From positions 1-33,554 of the forward strand of contig JAPKYC010000169.1 of the NCBI GenBank assembly GCA_026394505.1: a stretch of 33,554 nucleotides of DNA, given 5' to 3'. Shown here one piece after another: positions 21,967 to 29,210 of this stretch (position 1 is the stretch's first letter; the number at the start of each line of letters is the position of its first letter). The position numbers and the translations under genes were made by a program. Below the pieces are notes generated by a model. The model did no database searches, was not told the origin of the DNA, and was given only the letters and a program-made list of their open reading frames with translations. The stretch is from Methanothrix sp. GTDB taxonomy: Archaea; Halobacteriota; Methanosarcinia; Methanotrichales; Methanotrichaceae.

Positions 21967-23685
21967 TCACGATTCTTTAGGAGCAGATTCGGTGTGTAAT
22001 TCGCGATCGATTTCAGCGTCAAGATTTCCGGATTTTAAGGCACTTTCAAGGTCCGAGGAAAATTTCTTGTCACCATTAATAATTTTCTCCAATATAGAAA
22101 ATGATGTTTTTATATTATCATTAATACTTGTAGGATGATTTTCCAGAATGTCAACCTGGGACCTGAGATCATGGGACTTGGAGTCCCAATTATCGCTTCC
22201 TCTCCACAAGAAAGATGCAATTCTTGCGATGTGAAACGCACCTTTTTTTGCTAAAGTGCGCTTTAGGTTATTTGAATCATTAGATAAGTTAGATATTTTT
22301 AACCAATTTTCTGTGACATTATATAATAGATAAGATATAATAAATGGTTCGATAACTCCACTTCCTCCAAATATTTGCGTATAATAATTACTCCATATTT
22401 TATATTTACGGGCTCTAGCATCTGATGGTTTTCTCATAACAACTGATAAGTAACTCTGTGCAAGAGACTCGTTAGCTATTATTTTATCCGCATATATATC
22501 CTCAAAATTGTCATACTGTCTTAACTTTCGTTCGTAAAAATAGCCATAATGACAAAGGGCTCGTTCCATATCTACCTGTATTGGATCGTTCGCTCTTAGA
22601 TCTCGACTTGAAATTTCATTTTGATTGTTTGTGGTCATCACGATTTTGCTTACTAGATCGGAATCAGTTGTCTGGTAAATCCTAAGAAGTATTTTTACAT
22701 CTGGAGCGATTATTCCACGCTTTGCTGCTAAAGCTAAAGCAGTTGCGGTCTGACACCCATTGACAATCTGCATATTTTCAATTTTTACTATAGGATTATC
22801 TGGATCCGTTACAGGATCAATCCTATCACAAACAATTGTAATTCCATTATTGAGGAACCAAAACAAATAACTGCTATCTGCTTGCTGACAAGTTCTTAAA
22901 ATATCTGCATTAACTCTTCCTCGTGTTCCCAAGAAACGGCGAATATTTAAATCAAAAATAGATCCTGTAGAATCACTATTGACTATTCTTGCAATTTCTT
23001 GTGCTGTTGTTGTGCAAACAACACCTCTCAGACCACTCATTGCGTGATAATATTTGATCAAGCTTGGATTATTTGCATCATAATTTATTCGTATATCTGC
23101 ATTTATTTTGCGATCATTTTTTTCAATGGCATTCATTCTTCCAACAAGTTCTTCAGCCCCCCAAATTTGTAGTTGAAATTCTGCAAAAGTATTATTGTTA
23201 TATTGATCATTTATAGTTTTTATCTCTTGTTTAAACTCTTTTGATAAGGAAGCTGAAATACCCATTGTGACATACGCAACAATTATCTTTAGATTAGATG
23301 GTCCCAGCTCTCTTTGCATAGTGCGATATTCCAAAATACGATCCTTGAATTTCAAATTACTCAAGTGGTTAATGTCTGATTGTGGCTTATTAAATATCCA
23401 TTCAAGGCCGTTTCTCATGAGAATTAAGGTGTTAGAAGAAAATGAATCGGAATTTTTAAATTGAAATATATATACCGTTGCATCATCTTCATCTTCTTCG
23501 ATGGTAATGCAATCGATTTGCTTTTCTTCACTACCATCGATTAGGTCATCCTCATCAAAGGAATGCATGCTCTTCCCGACAATCAGAGAATGAGAGAATC
23601 TGATAAACGCCAAATTATCAGATAATTTTAGATCTTGAGCCGTTTTTTCTATTCTCTGTTGGATGAGTCGTTGATGCAGATTCAT
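21967..23685 (-). CDS. AIPR (abortive phage infection) family protein
   Basis: The 572-residue protein matches the AIPR family: an N-terminal restriction-endonuclease-like region (KQIDCITIEED, VYIFQFKNSDS), then the AIPR core with NIRRFLGTRGRVNADIL, FWFLNNGITIVCDRI and MQIVNGCQTATALALA. The family is linked to abortive-infection defence against phage in bacteria; the mechanism in archaea is not established. The gene is clearly more A+T-rich than uvrC behind it, which suggests transfer. GAGG lies a few bases before the ATG. It stands upstream of uvrC (64-base gap) and next to a restriction-modification system. Confidence 0.85.
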   Translation of the reverse strand: MNLHQRLIQQRIEKTAQDLKLSDNLAFIRFSHSLIVGKSMHSFDEDDLIDGSEEKQIDCITIEEDEDDATVYIFQFKNSDSFSSNTLILMRNGLEWIFNKPQSDINHLSNLKFKDRILEYRTMQRELGPSNLKIIVAYVTMGISASLSKEFKQEIKTINDQYNNNTFAEFQLQIWGAEELVGRMNAIEKNDRKINADIRINYDANNPSLIKYYHAMSGLRGVVCTTTAQEIARIVNSDSTGSIFDLNIRRFLGTRGRVNADILRTCQQADSSYLFWFLNNGITIVCDRIDPVTDPDNPIVKIENMQIVNGCQTATALALAAKRGIIAPDVKILLRIYQTTDSDLVSKIVMTTNNQNEISSRDLRANDPIQVDMERALCHYGYFYERKLRQYDNFEDIYADKIIANESLAQSYLSVVMRKPSDARARKYKIWSNYYTQIFGGSGVIEPFIISYLLYNVTENWLKISNLSNDSNNLKRTLAKKGAFHIARIASFLWRGSDNWDSKSHDLRSQVDILENHPTSINDNIKTSFSILEKIINGDKKFSSDLESALKSGNLDAEIDRELHTESAPKES

Positions 23686-23835
23686 AATTCCTCAAGCCAG
23701 ACTATCCTCACACCGCTTAAGAGCTTTGCCCTACAAGATAAGGATTGCTGTTAAATTTAAATGGGATGACATTAGCAGAACCATCTCATTCTGTTCGCAT
23801 TGCTCAATTGACTTCAACGCTACTAACAGCAAAAC

Positions 23836-23849
23836 TTAAACGTTTAAAC
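23836..23849. promoter_or_regulatory. Palindrome overlapping the promoter of the small RHH-like gene
   Basis: TTAAACGTTTAA (23836-23847) is a perfect palindrome overlapping TTTAAAC, the best TATA candidate, about 18 bases before the ATG at 23866. A repressor bound here would shut the gene off. It shares the AACGTT core with the larger palindrome before the methyltransferase gene. Confidence 0.45.
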
Positions 23850-23865
23850 ACAATATCATACTCGT

Positions 23866-24000
23866 ATGAAAAGGATCAATGTTATGGTCTCAGATGAGGC
23901 CAAAGCAAAGCTGGTGGCATACCAGAAGCACCTCCGCCTGACTACCCAGGATGAGTCTCTGGATAAGATCCTAACTCAGCTTGAAGTCCCTAAAGAGTAA
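23866..24000 (+). CDS. Small ribbon-helix-helix-like DNA-binding protein (44 residues)
   Basis: ATG 23866 to TAA 23998-24000 encodes 44 residues with the ribbon-helix-helix pattern: a short strand (KRINVMVS), helix A (DEAKAKLVAYQKHL) and helix B (DESLDKILTQLEV). Such proteins are dimeric repressors, often autoregulated antitoxins or plasmid/R-M regulators. No toxin gene is next to it; the neighbour, convergent with a gap of eight bases, is the restriction endonuclease. A palindrome overlaps its promoter. A controller role for the adjacent restriction-modification genes is inference. Confidence 0.6.
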   Translation: MKRINVMVSDEAKAKLVAYQKHLRLTTQDESLDKILTQLEVPKE

Positions 24001-24008
24001 GCCTTTGC

Positions 24009-24857
24009 CTATTGAGAGGCTATTATTTCTCGGATGGCTTCCTTTAAGTCCGGCAAGGTGCTCATGGTATAAATCATCTCAATATTCCCGTGCTGATGGT
24101 GTTCGACGATCTTCTTCAGGTCGCTGAGACGTCGATACCAACCTATGCCGTCGGTTACGAAGAAGTAGTGGGCGTCTTCATCCTTAACTCTCAGAACCTT
24201 GAGGATATCTCCAAGTACATCGGTGAGCTTGCTGCCCGTAGCTTCATAACCCTTAGCCTCGATGATGATATGTGGTACTTCGCGGGAGGGGACCGAAAAG
24301 TCCGCTTTTGCCTGCCCCCCTGATCTGCTGATGAAGTTACCGCCACGATCAAAGGTTATGCCTATCTCATCCTTAAGCTCATTCAATATGCTCTCAACAG
24401 CATCCTCTAAGGTCGCTCCGCGCCTTTGCGCGGTCATGGCCCGCCCCCTCATATGACCATACCTATCCCATAAAACATCCTGCAAGGTCCATCTATGAGA
24501 TCTATGTGTGTTGATGGCATCAGCCAAACCAAGTTCTACAAGCGCCTCTGCGATCTTTTCCGGGTCATTTTTGCATTTGCTGCGGATGCTTGTGAAATCA
24601 CCCTTTATATTTCTTGCACCCATCTCGTTGGCGAATATATCTTGAGACATGTCCAGAAAGAGGCGAAAAACGTCCAATGCATACGGATCTTCAACAAGGA
24701 TTGTTTTGATAAGATTCTGATCGAGAGCCAAATCATCGATCCTTTCAACCACACGTGTGATGGATTCCAGCACTTTACGGCCGTCATCATCCAACCACTT
24801 TGCAGGAATACGTTTAAGCTGTCCAAGAAGTTCCTCAAATGTCACTTGCCCAGTCAT
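24009..24857 (-). CDS. Type II restriction endonuclease (PD-(D/E)xK)
   Basis: The 282-residue protein carries a nuclease core in its C-terminal half: helix GATLEDAVESIL (Glu151), then Asp186 in AKADFSVPSREVP and Glu200-Ala-Lys202 in IIIEAKGYEATGSKL, the D...ExK arrangement that binds catalytic metal. Dispersed charged helices before it may read DNA. It begins four bases after the methyltransferase stop, an operon order expected for a type II restriction-modification pair. The recognition sequence cannot be deduced. A restriction role is inferred from the fold signature plus partner; I cannot name the subfamily. Confidence 0.8.
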   Translation of the reverse strand: MTGQVTFEELLGQLKRIPAKWLDDDGRKVLESITRVVERIDDLALDQNLIKTILVEDPYALDVFRLFLDMSQDIFANEMGARNIKGDFTSIRSKCKNDPEKIAEALVELGLADAINTHRSHRWTLQDVLWDRYGHMRGRAMTAQRRGATLEDAVESILNELKDEIGITFDRGGNFISRSGGQAKADFSVPSREVPHIIIEAKGYEATGSKLTDVLGDILKVLRVKDEDAHYFFVTDGIGWYRRLSDLKKIVEHHQHGNIEMIYTMSTLPDLKEAIREIIASQ

Positions 24858-24860
24858 GGA

Positions 24861-25706
24861 TTACTCCATTGACTCGCGAACTCTGTACTCAGCTAAAGAG
24901 ATATCGATCAGAGCCTCCCTCTCTATAAGCAACGACTGACCAATATTCAAGCGTCGCTTGATAACTGGTATAAGGTCCTCATTAATTTCATATCCTATGC
25001 TGTTTCTTTCCAGGTTTATCGCTGCCTTGATAGTAGTCCCCGATCCTGCAAACGGATCTAAGATAGTGTCGCCTGCAAAAGAGTACATGCGGATGAGCCT
25101 GCGTGGTACCTCTTCTGGGAAAACGGCATCATGTCCCTTGAACCATTCCGTTTCAGACTCTATTCGCCAGATCTTCTGGACATACTGTTTCCAGGTTTCC
25201 TTATCTATCTCGCTGGCTTTTTTGATTTCTGGATCCAGCTTGTTGCGCTTTCCTGGCTTTTTCAAGATAAATATGTACTCAAAGTACACATTATTGTAGA
25301 TAGATGCAGGATACGGGTAGGAGCCAAGCAGCGGCCCTCCAAAACATCGGTTGAACCCTTTATCCCAGATGAATGTGTCAAAAAGCCGGAACCCAATGTC
25401 CTGACAAAGCATGAGAAGATCAGCAGAAATCGGAACCCGATATAAGCCATTCTCCTCTTCATAGAAGTATTTGCTTCGGATATCGGCAACATTTAAGCAG
25501 AATCTTCCGTCAGGGATTAGCACACGCCAGATCTCTTTAAAGACATCTTGAATCATAGATCGATATGCTGCATAATCAAACTTTTGCCCCTTTTTCATCA
25601 GCGTGGTCACATAAGGCGGACTAGTTATAACGCAGCTTACGGATTGATCTGGAATTTCTTTCATCTGCCTGGAGTTGCCAATATAGATCCTATGCGTAGT
25701 TTTCAT
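24861..25706 (-). CDS. DNA methyltransferase, N4-cytosine type (class beta), of the type II R-M system
   Basis: The 281-residue protein has catalytic motif IV TSPPY (residues 28-32) before the SAM-binding motif I DPFAGSGTT (217-225), the class beta order. S-P-P-Y is typical of N4-cytosine methyltransferases, though N6-adenine cannot be ruled out. Between them lies the target-recognition region (WDKGFNRCFGGPLLGSYPYP, about 114-133). It methylates host DNA to block the nuclease encoded immediately downstream. A TATA-like CATATAAG and an 18-base perfect palindrome precede the gene. Confidence 0.88.
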   Translation of the reverse strand: MKTTHRIYIGNSRQMKEIPDQSVSCVITSPPYVTTLMKKGQKFDYAAYRSMIQDVFKEIWRVLIPDGRFCLNVADIRSKYFYEEENGLYRVPISADLLMLCQDIGFRLFDTFIWDKGFNRCFGGPLLGSYPYPASIYNNVYFEYIFILKKPGKRNKLDPEIKKASEIDKETWKQYVQKIWRIESETEWFKGHDAVFPEEVPRRLIRMYSFAGDTILDPFAGSGTTIKAAINLERNSIGYEINEDLIPVIKRRLNIGQSLLIEREALIDISLAEYRVRESME

Positions 25707-25742
25707 CCATTCATCCCACGGTTCAAGCCCGTCAGTTCTAGT

Positions 25743-25751
25743 GCATATAAG
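25743..25751 (-). promoter_or_regulatory. TATA box of the methyltransferase gene
   Basis: On the minus strand ACTTATATG lies about 37 bases before the ATG at 25706, fitting a transcription start about ten bases before the gene. Confidence 0.4.
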
Positions 25752-25777
25752 TTATCAACTTAGTGGCTCATATCTTA

Positions 25778-25795
25778 TTTAACGTTAACGTTAAA
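25778..25795. promoter_or_regulatory. 18-base perfect palindrome upstream of the R-M genes
   Basis: TTTAACGTTAACGTTAAA reads the same on both strands and contains two AACGTT cores. It lies about 26 bases upstream of the TATA box, where an archaeal activator or controller protein could bind. It resembles the operator-like palindrome before the 44-residue RHH-like gene. Confidence 0.6.
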
Positions 25796-25964
25796 ATAGT
25801 TTCCTGTTTGCGGCATTGCGAGCTTTCGCGCGAATTTCACGAGATTCACCTTAAAATTTAATTAATTCTATAAAATTTAACTGATGAATCAATCATGGAA
25901 AAATTCCGTATCTGCACCGCAATCGGCATTTCGCCAATGGTGCAGATCCGGTCATTCTTATCTC

Positions 25965-27146
25965 TCAATTGATCGCAAGATCTCCTTCCCCACCTCCATT
26001 ATTACTGTTATCGACGCCGCCTCCCAGTCCCATGCAGTTGCATCTGCCGTCAGCCCATTGACAGCCGGATTGCTGGCACTCTGCTACCGGATTTGGTGCA
26101 GGATTGAAAGGCTCGGGCGTTGGCTCTGGTGTGGGATTGGGAACGGGGCCAGGCATGGGCTCGGGTTCCGGCATGAAGCAGTTGCACTGGCCATCGACCC
26201 ATGCGCAGTTAGCGCTTTGCTCGCACTTCTCCTTTTCCGGGTCATCTAAACCACGGCAGTAGCAATGGCCATTGACCCAATCGCAGAGTGGATTAGCCTC
26301 GCACTTTTCTTGTTCCGGGTCAGGCTTGGGCATGAAGCAGTTGCACTGGCCATTGACCCAGGCGCAGTTAGCGCTCTGCTCGCACTTCTCTTTTTCAGTA
26401 AGTGGAGGCATGGTGCAGAGACACTGATTATTCACCCAGTGGCAATAGGGTTTCTTCTCGCACTGCTCTTTAGGACTTGGGGTTGGCGGATTGGGTTTGA
26501 TATAATTGCCTACCGCATAGACATCGATGATGACGGCATTGCTGTACGCGCTGTTGGTAGCAAACAGGCTGCGGTGCCTGCCGGGAGTATCGGCATAGTA
26601 CCAGATGTAATAATAGCCGGGCTGCACCAATCCCAGGTTATATCCCAGGACATATCCGCTGGGATATATCTCGTACATGGTAACGGGAGACGCCTGCGGC
26701 ACGTAGATCAGCTCTCTCGTCCATCCGCCCCAGGGTAGTGTGGCATAGAAAGTCCAGCTCACGGCTCTCTCTATCCACAGGCCCGGATTATTGCGGGGGA
26801 AGGTGGCGGAAAAGTCGTTCCAGGCCAGGTAATCACCGTTGTAGTACATGTACCTGGGCGGACTCTTAAGAACTGCAGAAGGCATGAGCTTCTTCAGATC
26901 CGTAATAGGAGGGGCCTGCTCGGTGTAGGCGGCAATCTCCGTTCCCGTATCTTCTGAAGTCGCCAGCGGCGCGCCGGTATCAACAAAGGCGCCTTCCAGA
27001 TTATTTGCCGGGACCAGGGCGCTAAATTCGGATATAGTCAGATTCGTTGCATCAGAATTTCCGGATTGGTCCAATCCTCCCAAAGATATGCTGCAAAGGA
27101 GGAGAGTGGCTATAGCAATCCGAAATAATAGATGGTCGGCTTTCAT
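25965..27146 (-). CDS. Secreted protein with five Cys/Trp-rich repeats
   Basis: The 393-residue protein has a signal peptide (IAIATLLLCSISLGG, about residues 10-24), an aromatic-rich beta domain (about 90-210; YMYYNGDYLAWNDFSATF, PGYYYIWYYADTPGRHRS) and, from residue 227 to 372, five copies of a motif C-x5-C-x-W-x4-C-x-C (for example CEQSANCAWVNGQCNC; the last copy has x4). The repeats are separated by Pro/Glu-rich linkers, and the end is Gly/Asn-rich. Four Cys per repeat suggest two disulfides or a metal site in each unit. I know no characterised family for this arrangement; an envelope or sheath role is inferred from export. It has no ATP- or DNA-related motifs and may be unrelated to its defence-gene neighbours. 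Confidence 0.7.
   Translation of the reverse strand: MKADHLLFRIAIATLLLCSISLGGLDQSGNSDATNLTISEFSALVPANNLEGAFVDTGAPLATSEDTGTEIAAYTEQAPPITDLKKLMPSAVLKSPPRYMYYNGDYLAWNDFSATFPRNNPGLWIERAVSWTFYATLPWGGWTRELIYVPQASPVTMYEIYPSGYVLGYNLGLVQPGYYYIWYYADTPGRHRSLFATNSAYSNAVIIDVYAVGNYIKPNPPTPSPKEQCEKKPYCHWVNNQCLCTMPPLTEKEKCEQSANCAWVNGQCNCFMPKPDPEQEKCEANPLCDWVNGHCYCRGLDDPEKEKCEQSANCAWVDGQCNCFMPEPEPMPGPVPNPTPEPTPEPFNPAPNPVAECQQSGCQWADGRCNCMGLGGGVDNSNNGGGEGDLAIN
26170..26231. repeat. DNA repeat encoding Cys/Trp unit 4
   Basis: These 62 bases match 26329-26390 with three differences, so units 2 and 4 of the protein derive from recent duplication or conversion. Confidence 0.9.
26329..26390. repeat. DNA repeat encoding Cys/Trp unit 2
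   Basis: Partner of the repeat at 26170-26231, offset by 159 bases, which is two repeat units. Confidence 0.9.
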
Positions 27147-27434
27147 GTTTCCTCACAATAATATTGCTTTATTCTGGGCCCGAACAATTGACGGCTAAAT
27201 GGGCCAAAACGGCGTTACTTTTCATCACCAATCGATAATCGCTATTCATTACGTATAAATTTTTGGTACTGTTTGACTGCGATTCGCCGAGATAATTATC
27301 GAAAAGAAATAGGTCAAAAAGACGCGCTATCCTGGCCGTGCTTTTTATTGGAAAATGATCATATCCTAAGCCGGATCGAATTTCTTAGGGCATCGCGACA
27401 GACGCCGTGACAATAATGCCACCAATTGTTCGCC

Positions 27435-29135
27435 TCAGGCCAGGAGGAAGTGCAAAGAAGTTCCTACTAAAAGCGCCGCCACTAGCCTCAATGCCACGGA
27501 TTTCAGGGTTCCCGAAACGCCCAGCTCCCTCAGCATCACCATGAAGGTGGCCACACATGGGAAATACATGGCCAGCACCACAGAGGCGACCACCAGCTGC
27601 GCCCCCGTCATATCCAGAGGCGCAAACATGCCGATCCCCACATCTTTTCTCAAAAAACCGATGATCAATGCCGTAGCGGCATCACTGGGCAGCCCTAAAA
27701 GTCCGGACACGACCGGCCGCAATGCCTCGCCGATGAGATGCATTAAGCCGGAGAGATAAAATAAGTTCATCACTATCATGCCCAAAGCAATGTAAGGCAC
27801 GGCCTCTTTCAAAAATTCGCGAATGCGAATGAAGGTCTTTTTGAGCAGTGAGCCTAAGTTTGGCATGCGGTAGGGGGGGATCTCTAAAAAGATCTCGGGA
27901 GACTCTCCGCCGATAAACCTGTGCAGCAGGAAACCTGTGACTGCGAACGTGATGAAGAGGGACAGGTAGACGGCAAGAATGTATCTCAGGCCAAAGGGCG
28001 CCAGCATGCCGAAGATCATGGCCGATTGCGAGGCGCAGGGGATGGCCATGGTCATGAGCGTGGCCGCCAGATACCTCTGCTTGGGCGACTCCAGGATGCG
28101 CACGGAGAGGACGGCCGGCACGCTGCAGCCCATGCAAAGGACGCAGGGCAGGATGGCCGCCCCATGTAGACCAATCCTGTGCATGAATGCGTCCAAGATT
28201 ATGCTCAGCCGGGGAAGATAGCCGATGTCCTCCAGGACGCCCAGCACCAGGTAAAATGGAATCAGGAAGGGCAGGACCACCCCTAACGGAATATAGAGGC
28301 CGGTGGTGAGAATGCCGAAGGACTTGAGCAGCTCAGGAGACGTTCCGATCAGGATCTCACGCAGCAATGGCGAGCTGATGTGGCTTTCTACAACGCCGCT
28401 GATTAGCTGAGAGTAGGCAATGAATATAGGGTCGGTGATTCTAACTTGCAGCAGCTCTCCCGCTTCAATCACCAGGCTGAAGGATAAATAGAGCACCAGC
28501 ATGGCGATGGGAATTCCCGTCAGCGGCTTGATGGAGATATCCTCCAGTTGGTCGAAGAGGGAGGGGTGGCGGTGCATGACCTTCTGCGTCCTGGCCGCAA
28601 TCTCGCCGATGCGAGCCCAGCGCTGGTCCGGGGAGGCAAAGTGCATGATGGGGGGCGTCTTCGCCTTGGCCAGGGCCCCCACCAGGTCGCGGATGCCCTG
28701 GCCGCTCACGGCCACCGTGGGAACTACGGGGACGCCCAATTCCTTTTCCAGGGCTGTCACATCGATCTCGATGCCCTTTCTGGTTGCGGCATCCCAGAGG
28801 TTGAGGGCCACCACGGTTGGCACACCCCTCTCCAGAATCTGCAGGGTTAGGTTGAGGTTTCTCTCCAGATTGGTGGCATCGATGACGTTCACCACCACAT
28901 CCGCGCCCTTCAAGAAGATCTTGCGGCTGACCTCCTCCACCCGGGTGGTTGGATCGAGGGAGTAGACGCCGGGAGCATCCACTAGGGTGGCCATCTGCAC
29001 GCCCAATTTCATGCGCCCTTCCGTGTACTCCACAGTGGTGCCGGGGTAATTGGCGGAGATGACCTCGATCCCGGTGAGGCGGGAGAAGATGACGCTCTTG
29101 CCCACGTTGGGGTTGCCCATGAGGAGGATCTTCAA
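27435..29135 (-). CDS. feoB: Ferrous iron transport protein FeoB
   Basis: The 566-residue protein joins an N-terminal G domain (GNPNVGKS, YPGTT, VDAPG, NLWD) to a polytopic membrane domain with the two Gate-type segments (LPCVLCMGCSVPAVLSV and the CVATFMVMLREL region). It imports Fe2+ under anoxic conditions. Start: the frame opens further upstream, but TTG 29135 begins MKILLMGNPNVGKS, the family N-terminus, with GGAG nine bases before it; TTG 29150 is the alternative. No feoA gene is adjacent. A promoter-like TATATA lies in the short gap after the TIR gene, so feoB is probably transcribed separately. Confidence 0.93.
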   Translation of the reverse strand: MKILLMGNPNVGKSVIFSRLTGIEVISANYPGTTVEYTEGRMKLGVQMATLVDAPGVYSLDPTTRVEEVSRKIFLKGADVVVNVIDATNLERNLNLTLQILERGVPTVVALNLWDAATRKGIEIDVTALEKELGVPVVPTVAVSGQGIRDLVGALAKAKTPPIMHFASPDQRWARIGEIAARTQKVMHRHPSLFDQLEDISIKPLTGIPIAMLVLYLSFSLVIEAGELLQVRITDPIFIAYSQLISGVVESHISSPLLREILIGTSPELLKSFGILTTGLYIPLGVVLPFLIPFYLVLGVLEDIGYLPRLSIILDAFMHRIGLHGAAILPCVLCMGCSVPAVLSVRILESPKQRYLAATLMTMAIPCASQSAMIFGMLAPFGLRYILAVYLSLFITFAVTGFLLHRFIGGESPEIFLEIPPYRMPNLGSLLKKTFIRIREFLKEAVPYIALGMIVMNLFYLSGLMHLIGEALRPVVSGLLGLPSDAATALIIGFLRKDVGIGMFAPLDMTGAQLVVASVVLAMYFPCVATFMVMLRELGVSGTLKSVALRLVAALLVGTSLHFLLA

Positions 29136-29180
29136 GATCGGAGGCTCCAAAGTTCTGGTTTCATTGCCCGAGATAAGTGT

Positions 29181-29191
29181 GTATATATTTT
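29181..29191 (-). promoter_or_regulatory. TATA box of feoB
   Basis: On the minus strand AAAATATATAC lies about 46 bases before the preferred TTG start, in the gap between the TIR gene stop and feoB. Confidence 0.5.
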
Positions 29192-29210
29192 GGCACACAC
29201 AAAGGAGGCG

